Origin: Phycisphaerales bacterium | Lineage (GTDB): Bacteria; Planctomycetota; Phycisphaerae; Phycisphaerales; UBA1924 | Assembly: GCA_020850415.1 (NCBI GenBank) | Contig: JADZER010000011.1 | Span: 62,001-126,000, forward strand | Direction of reading: 5' to 3' | DNA: 64,000 nt | Shown here: one piece after another, positions 8,649 through 20,693 of the stretch | How the letters are laid out: the number at the start of each line of letters is the position of its first letter | Position numbering within the stretch: position 1 is the stretch's first letter | Made by a program: the position numbers and the translations under genes | The notes under the pieces: model-generated | Database searches by the model: none | What the model was told of the DNA's origin: nothing | What the model saw: the letters and a program-made list of their open reading frames with translations, nothing else

Positions 8649-9665
8649 TCAGGTACTCTCCCCGCCACGCAGCCGTTCGGTCGCGCGGCGCAACTCCCGG
8701 CGCTCCGCCCCCGTCAGGCTGCCCATGCCCCGCCGGCTGATCTTCTCCAGGATCCGCTCCACCGCTGCGCGGTCTTCAGCCGGTATTGGGCCCGCCCCCT
8801 CCCCCGTTTCGCTCCCCAGCACCTCCCGCCATCGGTCCACGCCCGCCGGGTCGACCACAAACCGCTGCGCCTGCCAGGCCTGCCAGCACACCACCCCGCC
8901 GCACACCCCCAACCCCGCCGCCAGCACCAAGCCCGTCAGCAGCCCCCCCGCGACCAGCACCGTCGCGACGATCAGCCCCACCCGCGGCGCCACGGTCGAC
9001 CCCGGACCCCGATCCGCCGCCGCCCGCAGCAGCACCCCGCCGTCCAGCGGCAGCATCGGGAGCACATTCGCCGCGAGCACGAACACCCCCGCCGCGTAGG
9101 CGTTCCAGACGGCAAGCCTCCCGACCGTCGCCCCAGTCGAACCGGTGCTGAACGCCGGGCTCAGCATGACCGCCGCCGGATTCGTGAGATCGAACCACAG
9201 CACCGACCAGTCCCCCATGAGCCACCGGGCCGCGAGCCCCGCCGAGACCACCACCCCGACCAGTGCCAGGCACCCCAGCCCCGCCGCCAGTCCCTCGCCC
9301 CGCGCCCGGGCCCCGGGCCCCGCGTCGCCCCCGAACTCCCACACCGCCCCCAGGGGCCAGAGCGTGACCGACCCCGGGCGCAGCCCCGACCAACGAACCA
9401 GCACATGCCCCCGCACCGCCTCGTGGAACGCCACCACCAGCGCCAACGCCGCGAGCCCGGTCCCCACGAACGGCACCGAGGGCCCGTTCCACACGCCGTA
9501 CGCGAGCGCCGCCCCGACGAAGACCACCGCGACCAGGTGCACCCGGACCTCACACCCCCACAGCCTCGCCAGCGGCAGCCCCCACCACGCCGGGGACTCC
9601 CCCTCCCCCAGCACTCGCGCGAGCAGGCCCCCGGTCTCACCAGGTTGTGCAGGCGGCCGCCTCAC
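8649..9665 (-). CDS. Site-2-protease (M50)-like membrane protein with an altered zinc motif
   Basis: A 338-residue polytopic protein of the M50/site-2 protease type. It keeps the family C-terminal motif NVLPMLPLDGG (residues 200-210, Asp208) and the LWPLG loop after the first active-site helix. The expected HExxH is instead His81-Glu82-AVRG-His87, so two residues separate the second histidine from its usual place; zinc binding may be changed or lost. The start is a GTG overlapping the Nudix stop (GTGA), with GGAG upstream. The tail ERILEKISRRG..SLTGAERREL resembles the rhomboid tail encoded next door. A degraded or repurposed intramembrane protease is the best call. Confidence 0.75.
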   Translation of the reverse strand: MRRPPAQPGETGGLLARVLGEGESPAWWGLPLARLWGCEVRVHLVAVVFVGAALAYGVWNGPSVPFVGTGLAALALVVAFHEAVRGHVLVRWSGLRPGSVTLWPLGAVWEFGGDAGPGARARGEGLAAGLGCLALVGVVVSAGLAARWLMGDWSVLWFDLTNPAAVMLSPAFSTGSTGATVGRLAVWNAYAAGVFVLAANVLPMLPLDGGVLLRAAADRGPGSTVAPRVGLIVATVLVAGGLLTGLVLAAGLGVCGGVVCWQAWQAQRFVVDPAGVDRWREVLGSETGEGAGPIPAEDRAAVERILEKISRRGMGSLTGAERRELRRATERLRGGEST

Positions 9666-10234
9666 CTCGCAGGGTTCTCCAGCCACCGGGTCAGCCCCCC
9701 GGTTGCGCGGGCCAGAAGGATCGTCAGCATGCTCTTCCCATCGGTGAATAGCCCGTCCGTCGCGCCCGCGATCGCCCGCCCCAGAGGCACCTCCTCGACC
9801 GTCAGGTGCTCGCCCTCGTCCAGTGATTGCCCGACGAACGCGAGCCCGGTCGCCAGGTACGCCCACATCATCTCATCGCTCAGCCCCGGCGAAGTATGAA
9901 ACCGGCCGAGCGCCCCGATTGTTGCGGCACGGTACCCGGTCTCCTCCACCAGCTCCCGGGCCGCACAGTCCGCGGGATCCTCCCCGGCCTCGAGCGTCCC
10001 CGCCGGGATCTCGAGGACCCAGGCGTCCAGCGCGGCCCTGTAGTTCCGCACGCAGACGACGACCGGTCCGTCGTCGGTCTCCCGCACGGGCAGGACGCAC
10101 ACCGCCCCGGGGTGACGGAGGTGCTGCCTGGCGTGCACCGAGCCGTCGGGGGCCGTGACCTCGACCTGCTCGAAGTCGAAACGCGAGCCGTGAACCAGCG
10201 TCTTCCGGCCGGTGATCCGCATGTGCCCGTCCAT
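9662..10234 (-). CDS. Nudix hydrolase, ADP-ribose pyrophosphatase type
   Basis: Cleaves nucleoside-diphosphate-linked compounds; sequence style suggests ADP-ribose or a sugar nucleotide. A perfect Nudix box Gx5Ex7REUxEExGU is at residues 79-101 (GTLEAGE...RELVEETG), preceded by VLEIPAG and followed by FHTSPGLSDE, which is the pattern of NudF-type ADP-ribose pyrophosphatases. 190 residues, normal for the family. It is the first gene of the minus-strand run; its stop overlaps the start of the next gene. A second ATG four codons in could be the real start. Confidence 0.88.
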   Translation of the reverse strand: MDGHMRITGRKTLVHGSRFDFEQVEVTAPDGSVHARQHLRHPGAVCVLPVRETDDGPVVVCVRNYRAALDAWVLEIPAGTLEAGEDPADCAARELVEETGYRAATIGALGRFHTSPGLSDEMMWAYLATGLAFVGQSLDEGEHLTVEEVPLGRAIAGATDGLFTDGKSMLTILLARATGGLTRWLENPAR

Positions 10235-10278
10235 AGGCGCGATGCTAGCCGTGCCGACCGGAGAAGGTCCGAAAAAGA

Positions 10279-10307
10279 CAGCCGCCCGGCACGAGACCGG
10301 GCGGCTG
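10279..10307 (-). terminator. Rho-independent terminator after the PEP-CTERM-like gene
   Basis: An 11-bp perfect stem (10279-10289 with 10297-10307) around a 7-base loop, followed on the minus strand by GTCTTTTTC. It lies 30 bases beyond the stop of the gene at 10338-10937 and before the Nudix start. Confidence 0.8.
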
Positions 10308-10337
10308 CTTGTGACTCAGGGAGCCGAGCGTCGCGGA

Positions 10338-10937
10338 TTAGCGGCGACGACGGGCGGTGGCCAGGCCGCCGAGGCCGAGCAGCGCGAGGGCGCTGGGGGC
10401 CGGGGTGACCGCCACATTGTCGATCTGGACATACCAGTCCCAGTCGAAGCTGTTGGGGTCGTAGTAGTGGAAACGGACATTCGCGGAGTTGCCGGCGTAG
10501 CTGGACAGGTCGATGGAGATGTCCTCACCGGGGGTCGCGAAGAAGCCGCCGTGGTCCTCGTTCCAGCTGAGCAGGTTGACCCAGCCCGAGCCGACATTGA
10601 TGTCGATGTCGAAGAAGTCGAGGTACGCGAAGTTCATGTAGTTCGCGGTCAGTTCGAGCGCCGAGCCCGAGGGCACGACGAACGAGTGGGTGACCAGCTC
10701 GGTGTCGAACTCAGCGGTGCCCGACGAGTCGGAGTTGACCGCGGCCGACAGACCCGAGCCGTTGGTGTAGTTGCCGTCGCCCCAGTCGGCGTTGGTCATC
10801 CACACCACGCCATTGCCGGCGTTATCGATGACGGTCCACGAGCCGGGAATCCCGCCCTCGAAGTCCTCATAGAAGCCCTGACCGCAGGCAGCGCCCGCGG
10901 CAGCGGCAACCGCAGCAACCATCGTGATCTTCTTCAT
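10338..10937 (-). CDS. Secreted protein with PEP-CTERM-like sorting tail
   Basis: A 199-residue exported protein. An N-terminal signal peptide (MKKITMVAAVAAAAGAACGQ) is followed by a beta-rich domain without a domain I can name (DFEGGIPGSWTVIDNAGN is typical of choice-of-anchor type jelly-roll proteins). The C-terminus TPAPSALALLGLGGLATARRRR has a short motif, a hydrophobic helix and a run of arginines, the layout of PEP-CTERM tails, but with PAP for PEP. It would be processed and sorted to the cell surface. It stands alone with its own likely promoter and terminator. Confidence 0.82.
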   Translation of the reverse strand: MKKITMVAAVAAAAGAACGQGFYEDFEGGIPGSWTVIDNAGNGVVWMTNADWGDGNYTNGSGLSAAVNSDSSGTAEFDTELVTHSFVVPSGSALELTANYMNFAYLDFFDIDINVGSGWVNLLSWNEDHGGFFATPGEDISIDLSSYAGNSANVRFHYYDPNSFDWDWYVQIDNVAVTPAPSALALLGLGGLATARRRR

Positions 10938-11084
10938 GATCCTGTCTCCTCTCCATGCTTTCGCATGGGGCTCTCAACGCCACCCCCACACAGCAGGGGG
11001 CTGCAATCGCAACATCTCGGAGGGGGAACAACTCCCTCGCTCTCCTCAACACCCGGCAAAAATTACTCTTTACCAGATCCAAGC

Positions 11085-11113
11085 AGAGTAAAGATCTCCG
11101 CAACCCCTGTCAA
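11085..11113 (-). promoter_or_regulatory. Candidate sigma-70-type promoter for the PEP-CTERM-like gene
   Basis: On the minus strand TTGACA (11108-11113) is followed after 17 bases by TACTCT (11085-11090). The -35 box is perfect and the -10 box matches three of six positions. It lies in the AT-richer 240-base gap between the enolase stop and this gene and would give a leader of about 140 bases. Confidence 0.4.
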
Positions 11114-11178
11114 TGGCCAAATCCGGCGTTGTCAAGGAATTCTGGAGAAAAAGGTGGCGGTGAACCAACCCCGTATCT

Positions 11179-15121
<3,943 letters not shown>

Positions 15122-15161
15122 CCACCGACGCCGCGGGGCCTTCCCCCGGCGACCTACGCCG

Positions 15162-15201
15162 AAGACAGGAACCCCGGGCGGGCGCCCGGGGTTCTTGTCT
15201 T
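15162..15201 (+). terminator. Long terminator hairpin after gap
   Basis: An 18-bp stem (15162-15179 with 15184-15201), with one G-T pair, closes on a 4-base loop 40 bases past the GAPDH stop. The 3' arm ends GTTCTTGTCTTT, giving a short U-rich end. The flanking A/T bases make it work in either direction. Confidence 0.75.
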
Positions 15202-15468
15202 TGCGCCCCCGACCATCCTCGGACCCGGACCATGCAGGGGCGGCCTGTTCCCCTGCGAAACTGCCGCCCCTGCATCGGTCGGACCGGGATTGGCGTCGCT
15301 GAACGCCACGGCGCCCCGGAGCAGATCCTCCCGAGGATGCGGCGAGCTGTCGGCCGGGCCGCGACGGATCACCCGGGGTACAGAGTCTGTACCGCAGCGT
15401 ATACCCCGAGGTTCCTGGCAGACAACAGAAGCCGCACATGTCAAGAGCAAGAAGTGAATGTAACAGAC
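15202..15468. other. Intergenic stretch with palindromes, no gene
   Basis: Between the gap terminator and the sulfatase stop I see no coding sequence. It holds a perfect 13-bp inverted repeat (15232-15244 with 15263-15275, 18-base loop) and a smaller one (15377-15383 with 15387-15393, core GGTACAG/CTGTACC). Since both flanking genes end here, these could be terminator or repeat elements. Confidence 0.55.
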
Positions 15469-16974
15469 TCACCGGTCCAGAGCCGCGATCGGGAACAGCG
15501 CCGAGTGTTGGTGCTGTGATCGCATGATTTCCAGCGCCTGAGCCACCAGATCCGGGTGTGTTTCGGCCAGGTTCGTGGTCTCGCCAGGGTCTTCGAGCAG
15601 GTCATAGAGCTCCACCCGGGCCGGTTCGTTTCTTAGCGCAGGCCGGAGCAGCTTCCACCGCCCCGACTCGCCGAACATCAGGGCTTGCTGCTGCGCCCCC
15701 TCCGGAAACTCCCAATACAGGAACTCCCGGTCCACCCGGCCGACCTCGCCCCGCAGTAATGGGAGAAGGCTCACGCCGTCCGCCCCCTCGGGCGCCGCGC
15801 CCCCCGCGGCCGCTGCGAGCGTGGGCATCCAGTCGGGGTGATAGCTCGGGCCGGCGCACTGCGTCCCCGGGCCCACGACGCCCGGCCAGCGGACGACGGT
15901 CGGCACGCGGATGCCGCCCTCCCACAGCTGCCCCTTGTGGCCTCGCAGCTCGCCGTGGGAGCTGAAGAACTCCCGGTCGACGCCCCCGACATAGCTCGCG
16001 CCGTTGTCGCTGGTGAAGACGACGATCGTGTTCTCGGCGAGCCCCAGTTCGTCGAGGAGGTCGAGGATCCGCCCGACATCGTGGTCCATGGACGAGATCA
16101 TCGCCGCGTACGCCGCGCGGGGGCGCGGGTTGGGCAGGTACCCCTTATCGCCGAGGTAGGGCCCGGCGTCCCAGTCGCGCGGGTACCTGTCGACCCATTC
16201 CTGGGGCGCCTGCAGGGCCAGGTGGGGGATGATCGTGGGGTAGTAGACGAAGAACGGCTGGTCGGGCTTCTGCTCGTGCTGCCCCCGCACCCAGCCGAGG
16301 AGCTCGGTGATGATCTCCTCGGGCGCGTAGTCCCCGCCGGCGAACCTCGCCGCGTACGCCGCGTCAGACTCCAGCGGCTCGGCGAGCTTCTGGTGTGCGC
16401 TGAAGTACCGGTTGTTGTGGAGCACATCGACATCGTGGTTGCGCCACAGGTGGGTCGGGTAGTAGTTGTGCGCCACCCGCTGGCACAGATACCCGTAGAA
16501 GTGGTCGAAGCCCTGGAAGGCCGGGTGCCCCTCGCTGCCCGGCCCGCCGAGCCCCCACTTCCCGAACGCGCCGGTCGCGTACCCCCGGTCCCTGAACATC
16601 TCGGCGAGCGTTACCTCCGGCCCGGGCAGGGGGTGCTGGCCCTCGGGCTCCTCGGGCCCCCAGCCGCCGCTCTCCTTATTGCCGCGGATCGGGCTGTGCC
16701 CGGTGTGCTTGCCCGTCATCAGCACCGCCCGCGTCGGCGCGCAGACCGCCGACCCGGCGTAGTGGCGCGTCAGGCGCATGCCCTCGGCCGCGAGCCGGTC
16801 GATGTTCGGCGTCAGGATCTTCTCCTGCCCGAAGCACCCGACCTCCCGGTAGCCGAGGTCGTCGGCCATGATGAACACGACATTCGGCGGCCGGTCCGCG
16901 GGCTGGGCGCGGAGCAACCCGGCGCCGATCGCGACGACCAACATCGACAGGAGGAGCCGGCGGTGCGTCATCAT
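15469..16974 (-). CDS. Secreted sulfatase (alkaline-phosphatase superfamily)
   Basis: A 501-residue type I sulfatase that would remove sulfate esters, probably from algal or other sulfated glycans. It has a signal peptide (about residues 1-24), the metal-binding NVVFIMADDLGY, the Cys-type sulfatase motif CAPTR at about 78-82 (the Cys becomes formylglycine) followed by LMTGKHTGH, and a C-terminal half with YHPDWMPTLAAAAG. The ATG at 16974 is chosen; a GTG two codons earlier and an ATG one codon later are alternatives. It starts 15 bases after the ThuA stop, so the two are likely one operon. No formylglycine-generating enzyme is seen in the window. Confidence 0.9.
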   Translation of the reverse strand: MMTHRRLLLSMLVVAIGAGLLRAQPADRPPNVVFIMADDLGYREVGCFGQEKILTPNIDRLAAEGMRLTRHYAGSAVCAPTRAVLMTGKHTGHSPIRGNKESGGWGPEEPEGQHPLPGPEVTLAEMFRDRGYATGAFGKWGLGGPGSEGHPAFQGFDHFYGYLCQRVAHNYYPTHLWRNHDVDVLHNNRYFSAHQKLAEPLESDAAYAARFAGGDYAPEEIITELLGWVRGQHEQKPDQPFFVYYPTIIPHLALQAPQEWVDRYPRDWDAGPYLGDKGYLPNPRPRAAYAAMISSMDHDVGRILDLLDELGLAENTIVVFTSDNGASYVGGVDREFFSSHGELRGHKGQLWEGGIRVPTVVRWPGVVGPGTQCAGPSYHPDWMPTLAAAAGGAAPEGADGVSLLPLLRGEVGRVDREFLYWEFPEGAQQQALMFGESGRWKLLRPALRNEPARVELYDLLEDPGETTNLAETHPDLVAQALEIMRSQHQHSALFPIAALDR

Positions 16975-16989
16975 GCCCACACGGCCGCG

Positions 16990-17838
16990 CTAGCGGATGA
17001 CATCCTTCAGCGCGCCGGGCTCGGGCGCCTCCTCGTCGGCCACGCCCGCGGCCCACCGGATCCCGCCGAGCACATGCTGCAGGAACTCGACCTCGCTGAA
17101 GCTCTCGGTCGTGTGGCCGCCCCCGGTGTAGAACGCCCGCCCGCCGGCGAACTCGCGGCACCAGGCGATCGGGTGGTCGCCGTCCATGCCGCCGTTCTGG
17201 TAGGTGGACTCGTCGAGGTCGAGGAGGACATGGACCGTGCCGCGGGGGTTCTCGCGGTAGTTGTACCACTCGTCGGTGCGTCGCCAGACCTCGGGGAGGT
17301 GACGGGTCGAGGGGTGGTCGGGGTCGACGACGAGGACATCGGCCGGCTGGACGGCGGGGTGGCTCTTGAAGTAGCCGCCGACCAGCTCGCCGTACCAGGG
17401 CCAGTCATACTCGGTGTCCGCCGCGGCGTGGATGCCGACAAACCCGCGCCCCTTGGCGATGAACCCCTCGAACGCCTTCTCCTGCTCGGGGTTGAGGATG
17501 TCTCCGGTGGTGCTGAGGAAGACCACAGCGCCGTACTTGTCGAGGTTCTCCGGGGTGAACTGGGCGGGGTCCTCGGTCGCGTCCACCGTGAAGCCGTTGG
17601 TCTCGCCCAGCTCCTGGAGCGCCCGGATGCCGTCGGGGATGTTGTCGTGCCGGAACCCGGCGGTGCGGGAGTAGACCAGCACCGCGAAGGGCTCCGCGGG
17701 TTGGGCGGCCGGTTGGGAGGTCGGCCGGGCGGTCGGCTGGGCAGCCGGCTGCGGGATGAGGTTGACAGCGGACATGGCGAGGCTCGCGACGCAGACAGCG
17801 GCGAATGGCATGGCGTTTCTCCGTAGGGACGATCTCAT
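16990..17838 (-). CDS. ThuA-domain secreted protein
   Basis: A 282-residue exported protein with a signal peptide and a short Gln/Pro/Ala/Thr linker made of PAAQPTARPTSQPAAQ-like repeats, then a ThuA-like (class I glutamine-amidotransferase-like) domain from about residue 50. Typical pieces are VLVYSRTAGFRHDNIPDGI, VVFLSTTGDILN, GFVGIHAAADTEYDWPWYGELVGG and CREFAGGRAFYTGGGHT. ThuA proteins act in trehalose and glycoside use in several bacteria, and the domain is abundant in planctomycetes; the reaction here is not known. The ATG at 17838 gives a normal charged signal peptide; an ATG nine codons later has the better Shine-Dalgarno (GGAG). Paired with the sulfatase. Confidence 0.85.
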   Translation of the reverse strand: MRSSLRRNAMPFAAVCVASLAMSAVNLIPQPAAQPTARPTSQPAAQPAEPFAVLVYSRTAGFRHDNIPDGIRALQELGETNGFTVDATEDPAQFTPENLDKYGAVVFLSTTGDILNPEQEKAFEGFIAKGRGFVGIHAAADTEYDWPWYGELVGGYFKSHPAVQPADVLVVDPDHPSTRHLPEVWRRTDEWYNYRENPRGTVHVLLDLDESTYQNGGMDGDHPIAWCREFAGGRAFYTGGGHTTESFSEVEFLQHVLGGIRWAAGVADEEAPEPGALKDVIR

Positions 17839-17898
17839 GGTATCGGCTCGGGGCGGGGGGCGATCCGGGTGGGCGGCGTCGGCTCCTACGATCGCGGC

Positions 17899-18483
17899 GT
17901 GACGCATGGAACCCCCAGCACCGCCCGGACGGCACTCTCCAACGCCCACGCGGCCCTGACGGCCCTCCTTGCCGACGGCGAGGCGGTCGGGCGAGTCGAT
18001 GCCGTCGGCAGGGCGATGGCCGCGTGCTTCCACGCCGGGGGCAAGGTTCTCGCCTGCGGGAACGGCGGCTCGGCGTGCGATGCGATGCACTTCTGCGAGG
18101 AGCTGACGGGGCGCTTCCGGGCCGACCGACGCCCGCTGCCGGCCCTCGCCTGCACCGACCCCGGCCACATCACCTGCACCGCCAACGACTTCGGGTTCGA
18201 CGCGGTGTTCGAGCGGTGGGTCCGGGCGCTGGGCAGGCCGGGGGACATGGTGTTCCTGCTCTCGACCAGCGGGAACTCGGCGAACATCGTGCGGGCGTGC
18301 GGGGCGGCCGGCGAGATGGGGTGCGTGCGGGTGGGGCTCCTGGGCAAGGGGGGCGGGGCCCTGCGCGGGCGGTGCGAGCACGAGTGGGTGGTGCCGGGCG
18401 AGACCGCCGACCGCATCCAGGAGCTGCACATGCTCATCCTGCACACCGTGATCGAGTGCGCGGAGCGTGAGCTGGGGCTATGA
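17899..18483 (+). CDS. gmhA: Phosphoheptose isomerase (SIS domain)
   Basis: Isomerises sedoheptulose 7-phosphate to D-glycero-manno-heptose 7-phosphate, the first step to ADP- or GDP-heptose for surface glycans. 194 residues with a single SIS domain: GNGGSACDAMHFCEELTGRF (about residues 54-73), FLLSTSGNSANIVRAC near 130-145, and the C-terminal ELHMLILHTVIE. The start is uncertain: GTG at 17899 is used, another in-frame GTG lies ten codons upstream. Its stop overlaps the ATG of the next gene (ATGA). It is divergent from the ThuA gene. Confidence 0.87.
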   Translation: MTHGTPSTARTALSNAHAALTALLADGEAVGRVDAVGRAMAACFHAGGKVLACGNGGSACDAMHFCEELTGRFRADRRPLPALACTDPGHITCTANDFGFDAVFERWVRALGRPGDMVFLLSTSGNSANIVRACGAAGEMGCVRVGLLGKGGGALRGRCEHEWVVPGETADRIQELHMLILHTVIECAERELGL

Positions 18484-18884
18484 GCCCGGTGACGCCCCGA
18501 TCGTTGTTCGTGCTCTATGTCGCGGACCAGGCCCGGAGCCGGGCGTTCTACGGCGCGGCGCTCGGGCGCCAGCCCACGCTCGATGTGCCGGGGATGACCG
18601 AGTTCCCGCTGCCCGGCGGGGCGTCGCTGGGGCTCATGCCCGAGCGGGGCATCGTGCGTCTGCTGGGCGCGGCGATCCGGGACCCCGCGACGGCGGCGGG
18701 GACGCCCCGCGCGGAGCTGTACCTCGTCGTGGACGACCCGGGGGCGGCGTTGGCGCGGGCGGTCGCCGCGGGCGGGCGCGAGGTGAGCCCGCTGCTCGAG
18801 CGCGACTGGGGTGACCGGGCGGGGTACTGCTTGGACCCTGACGGCCATGTGCTCGCGTTCGGCGCACCGATCGCGCGGGGATGA
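18480..18884 (+). CDS. VOC-family (glyoxalase/bleomycin-resistance-like) protein
   Basis: A 134-residue protein with two beta-alpha-beta-beta-beta modules of the vicinal oxygen chelate fold: FVLYVADQARSRAFYGAALG at the start and LYLVVDDPGAALARAVAAGG in the second half, ending GYCLDPDGHVLAFG. These proteins bind a metal and act on small molecules or bind them; the first histidine/glutamate ligands are not all clear, so the activity is open. It overlaps the isomerase gene by four bases and is translationally coupled to it. Confidence 0.82.
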   Translation: MSPVTPRSLFVLYVADQARSRAFYGAALGRQPTLDVPGMTEFPLPGGASLGLMPERGIVRLLGAAIRDPATAAGTPRAELYLVVDDPGAALARAVAAGGREVSPLLERDWGDRAGYCLDPDGHVLAFGAPIARG

Positions 18885-18965
18885 TCGGCCGGGGACGCGG
18901 TCTCGCGGCGCCGGGTGGACGCTCCGCGGTGCGTGAATGGGTCTGAGATCGCGCGGCGCCCGGGG

Positions 18966-19631
18966 CTATCGCTTGCCGCATTCGGGGCAGGGGGATTGGG
19001 GGTCGAGGCCTTGGCGTGGATAGCTGCAATGAGGGCAGGCTCCTCTGCGGGCGCGCCGGCGTGCGCGGAGGGTGTGGAGCGCGGAGAGCATGGCGAGCCA
19101 GAGCGGCGTGTAGATCGCGGTGTCCAGCAGGAAGCCGGGCCAGACCGGGGTGAGCGGGAGGGCGCGGGGGTTGAAGTCCGCGTCGCGAGGGAGCTGGACG
19201 CCGCCATGGACGGTGTAGGTGATGTCGCTGTTGCGGATCTGTTGTTTCCAGTGGACCGAGCATGTGAGCGCGCGGAACGGCCAGCCGGTGGCGTGGTACC
19301 AGGCCTGCATGTTGAGTCCGGTGAGGTTGCGCGGGCGGAGGTGGCTTGGGAGTTTGGCGATGTCGTACTTGTCGGTCTGGTACTGATCCTCGGGGATCGC
19401 GATGGCGAGGCCTGAGACCTGCATGAACCAGTAGCTGACGACGGTGTGGGCGGGGTCGTCGGCGCGGGAGAGTTGCCAGTAGGCGCCGTCGTCCGCTCGG
19501 GCGGTGCCGAGCGGGGTCGTGGTCGGCGGGCCTCGCCAGGCGTTGCGGGCCGGGAGGCACATCGCGAGCCAGGCGATGGCGACCGTGGTGAGGAGGGCGA
19601 GGAAGAGGGAGAGGGCGAATCGGCGTTGCAC
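18966..19631 (-). CDS. Membrane protein with C-terminal zinc ribbon
   Basis: A 221-residue protein of unknown function. It has an N-terminal TM helix (LSLFLALLTTVAIAWLAMCL), an extracytoplasmic region of about 130 residues, a second TM segment (FLLDTAIYTPLWLAMLSAL), then a basic RARRRARRG stretch and a zinc ribbon CPHCSYPRQGL...CPECGKR at the very end, which by topology is cytoplasmic. This plan of a membrane domain with a CPxCxYxxxG...CPECG tail recurs in planctomycetes, but no role is established that I know of. Start is GTG at 19631 with AGGA upstream. Confidence 0.7.
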   Translation of the reverse strand: MQRRFALSLFLALLTTVAIAWLAMCLPARNAWRGPPTTTPLGTARADDGAYWQLSRADDPAHTVVSYWFMQVSGLAIAIPEDQYQTDKYDIAKLPSHLRPRNLTGLNMQAWYHATGWPFRALTCSVHWKQQIRNSDITYTVHGGVQLPRDADFNPRALPLTPVWPGFLLDTAIYTPLWLAMLSALHTLRARRRARRGACPHCSYPRQGLDPQSPCPECGKR

Positions 19632-19743
19632 GGCGGGTGGTCCTGGTGAGGTTCGAGGGCGTTGTTGATGATGGGAAGAGAGGCATCAAGGCAACGAGGA
19701 ATCAAGGCATCGGGGCGGGGAAGGGGGCCTGGCGTGGGGTCGT

Positions 19744-20550
19744 TTAGGCGGGGCGGTTGGTGGTGAGGAAGTCGTTGACGAGGGCGCGGACGGCGCCGGT
19801 GTGAGGGGCGGGGTCGAGGTAGCGGGGTGGGGTGGCGTGGTGCTCGGCGCGGGGGAGGGCGGCGGCGATGGCGTGCGCCATGGGCGTGGGGTGGAGCGGG
19901 TCGGCCTCGGTCGAAATGACGAGCGCGGGGATTTCGATGCGGGCGAGGTCGGACATCGCGCCGAAGGGGGCGTCGGCGACCATCTCGTAGAGGACGCGGG
20001 CGCGGGCCGCGGGGAAGTCGAGGAGCGTGGCGAGGGAGGCGGCGGCGTTGTGGTTGGTCGCGAGCATGTCGGTGTACACGGGATCGGCGTCGAGGCGGGT
20101 GCGCGCGGCTTCGGGGCCTTCGGTCTCGAGCCAGCGCCCGATGCGGGCGATGATGGCGAGGTTGGGGGGGTTGGGCTCGGCGAGCCACGCGGGGCGGACG
20201 AGGATGAGGGCGCGGACCCGGGCGGGGTGGCGGAGTGCGGCGTTGAGGCTCACGCCGGCGCCCATGGAGAGGCCGCCGAGGATGGCGGTGTCGATCGCGA
20301 GGTGGTCGAGCAGGGCGATGGCGGCGTCGGCGAGGGCGTCGAAGGTGTGGAGTTCTGGGGCGGCGTCGGAGTCGCCGTGGGAGGGTGCGTCGGGGCAGGC
20401 GAGGGTGCAGGGGAGCGGGCCCAAGAGCGTTGGGCCTTGGACGCGGTTGGAGCCGAGGCCGTGGTGGAAGAGGAGGGCGGGGCCCGGGGGATTGGAGGAG
20501 TCGGTGAGGGAGTAAACGAGGGTGTGGGACTTGTGGGTGTGGGTGGGCAC
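19744..20550 (-). CDS. Alpha/beta hydrolase
   Basis: A 268-residue alpha/beta-hydrolase-fold protein. The oxyanion region LLFHHGLGSNR is at residues 27-36, the nucleophile elbow GLSMG has Ser95, the acid is likely the Asp in STEADPLHP, and the histidine is in DPAPHTGAV near the end. An esterase or lactonase type is likely, substrate unknown. The start is a GTG at 20550 with no clear Shine-Dalgarno. A 46-base repeat copy lies just upstream at 20569-20614. Confidence 0.82.
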   Translation of the reverse strand: MPTHTHKSHTLVYSLTDSSNPPGPALLFHHGLGSNRVQGPTLLGPLPCTLACPDAPSHGDSDAAPELHTFDALADAAIALLDHLAIDTAILGGLSMGAGVSLNAALRHPARVRALILVRPAWLAEPNPPNLAIIARIGRWLETEGPEAARTRLDADPVYTDMLATNHNAAASLATLLDFPAARARVLYEMVADAPFGAMSDLARIEIPALVISTEADPLHPTPMAHAIAAALPRAEHHATPPRYLDPAPHTGAVRALVNDFLTTNRPA

Positions 20551-20568
20551 GGTGGAGGGTATGGGGCG

Positions 20569-20614
20569 GCGGGGCCTTCACTTCACTTCGTTGCGTTCAG
20601 ACCCCGGCACCCGG
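20569..20614. repeat. 46-base intergenic repeat, copy 1
   Basis: A 16-base left block GCGGGGCCTTCACTTC (20569-20584) and a 19-base right block TTCAGACCCCGGCACCCGG (20596-20614) around an 11-base variable core. A second copy with the same spacing is at 21933-21978. Confidence 0.7.
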
Positions 20615-20642
20615 CGTGGGATTGGACCTACGACGAAAAAAG

Positions 20643-20669
20643 CACCGACCCCGGAGGTCGGGGTCGGTG
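20643..20669 (-). terminator. Rho-independent terminator after the second PEP-CTERM-like gene
   Basis: An 11-bp perfect stem (20643-20653 with 20659-20669), 5-base loop, followed on the minus strand by GCTTTTTTCG. It is 25 bases past the stop of the gene at 20694-21623. Confidence 0.85.
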
Positions 20670-20693
20670 GTGGGGATGGGATGTCTTGGTGGG

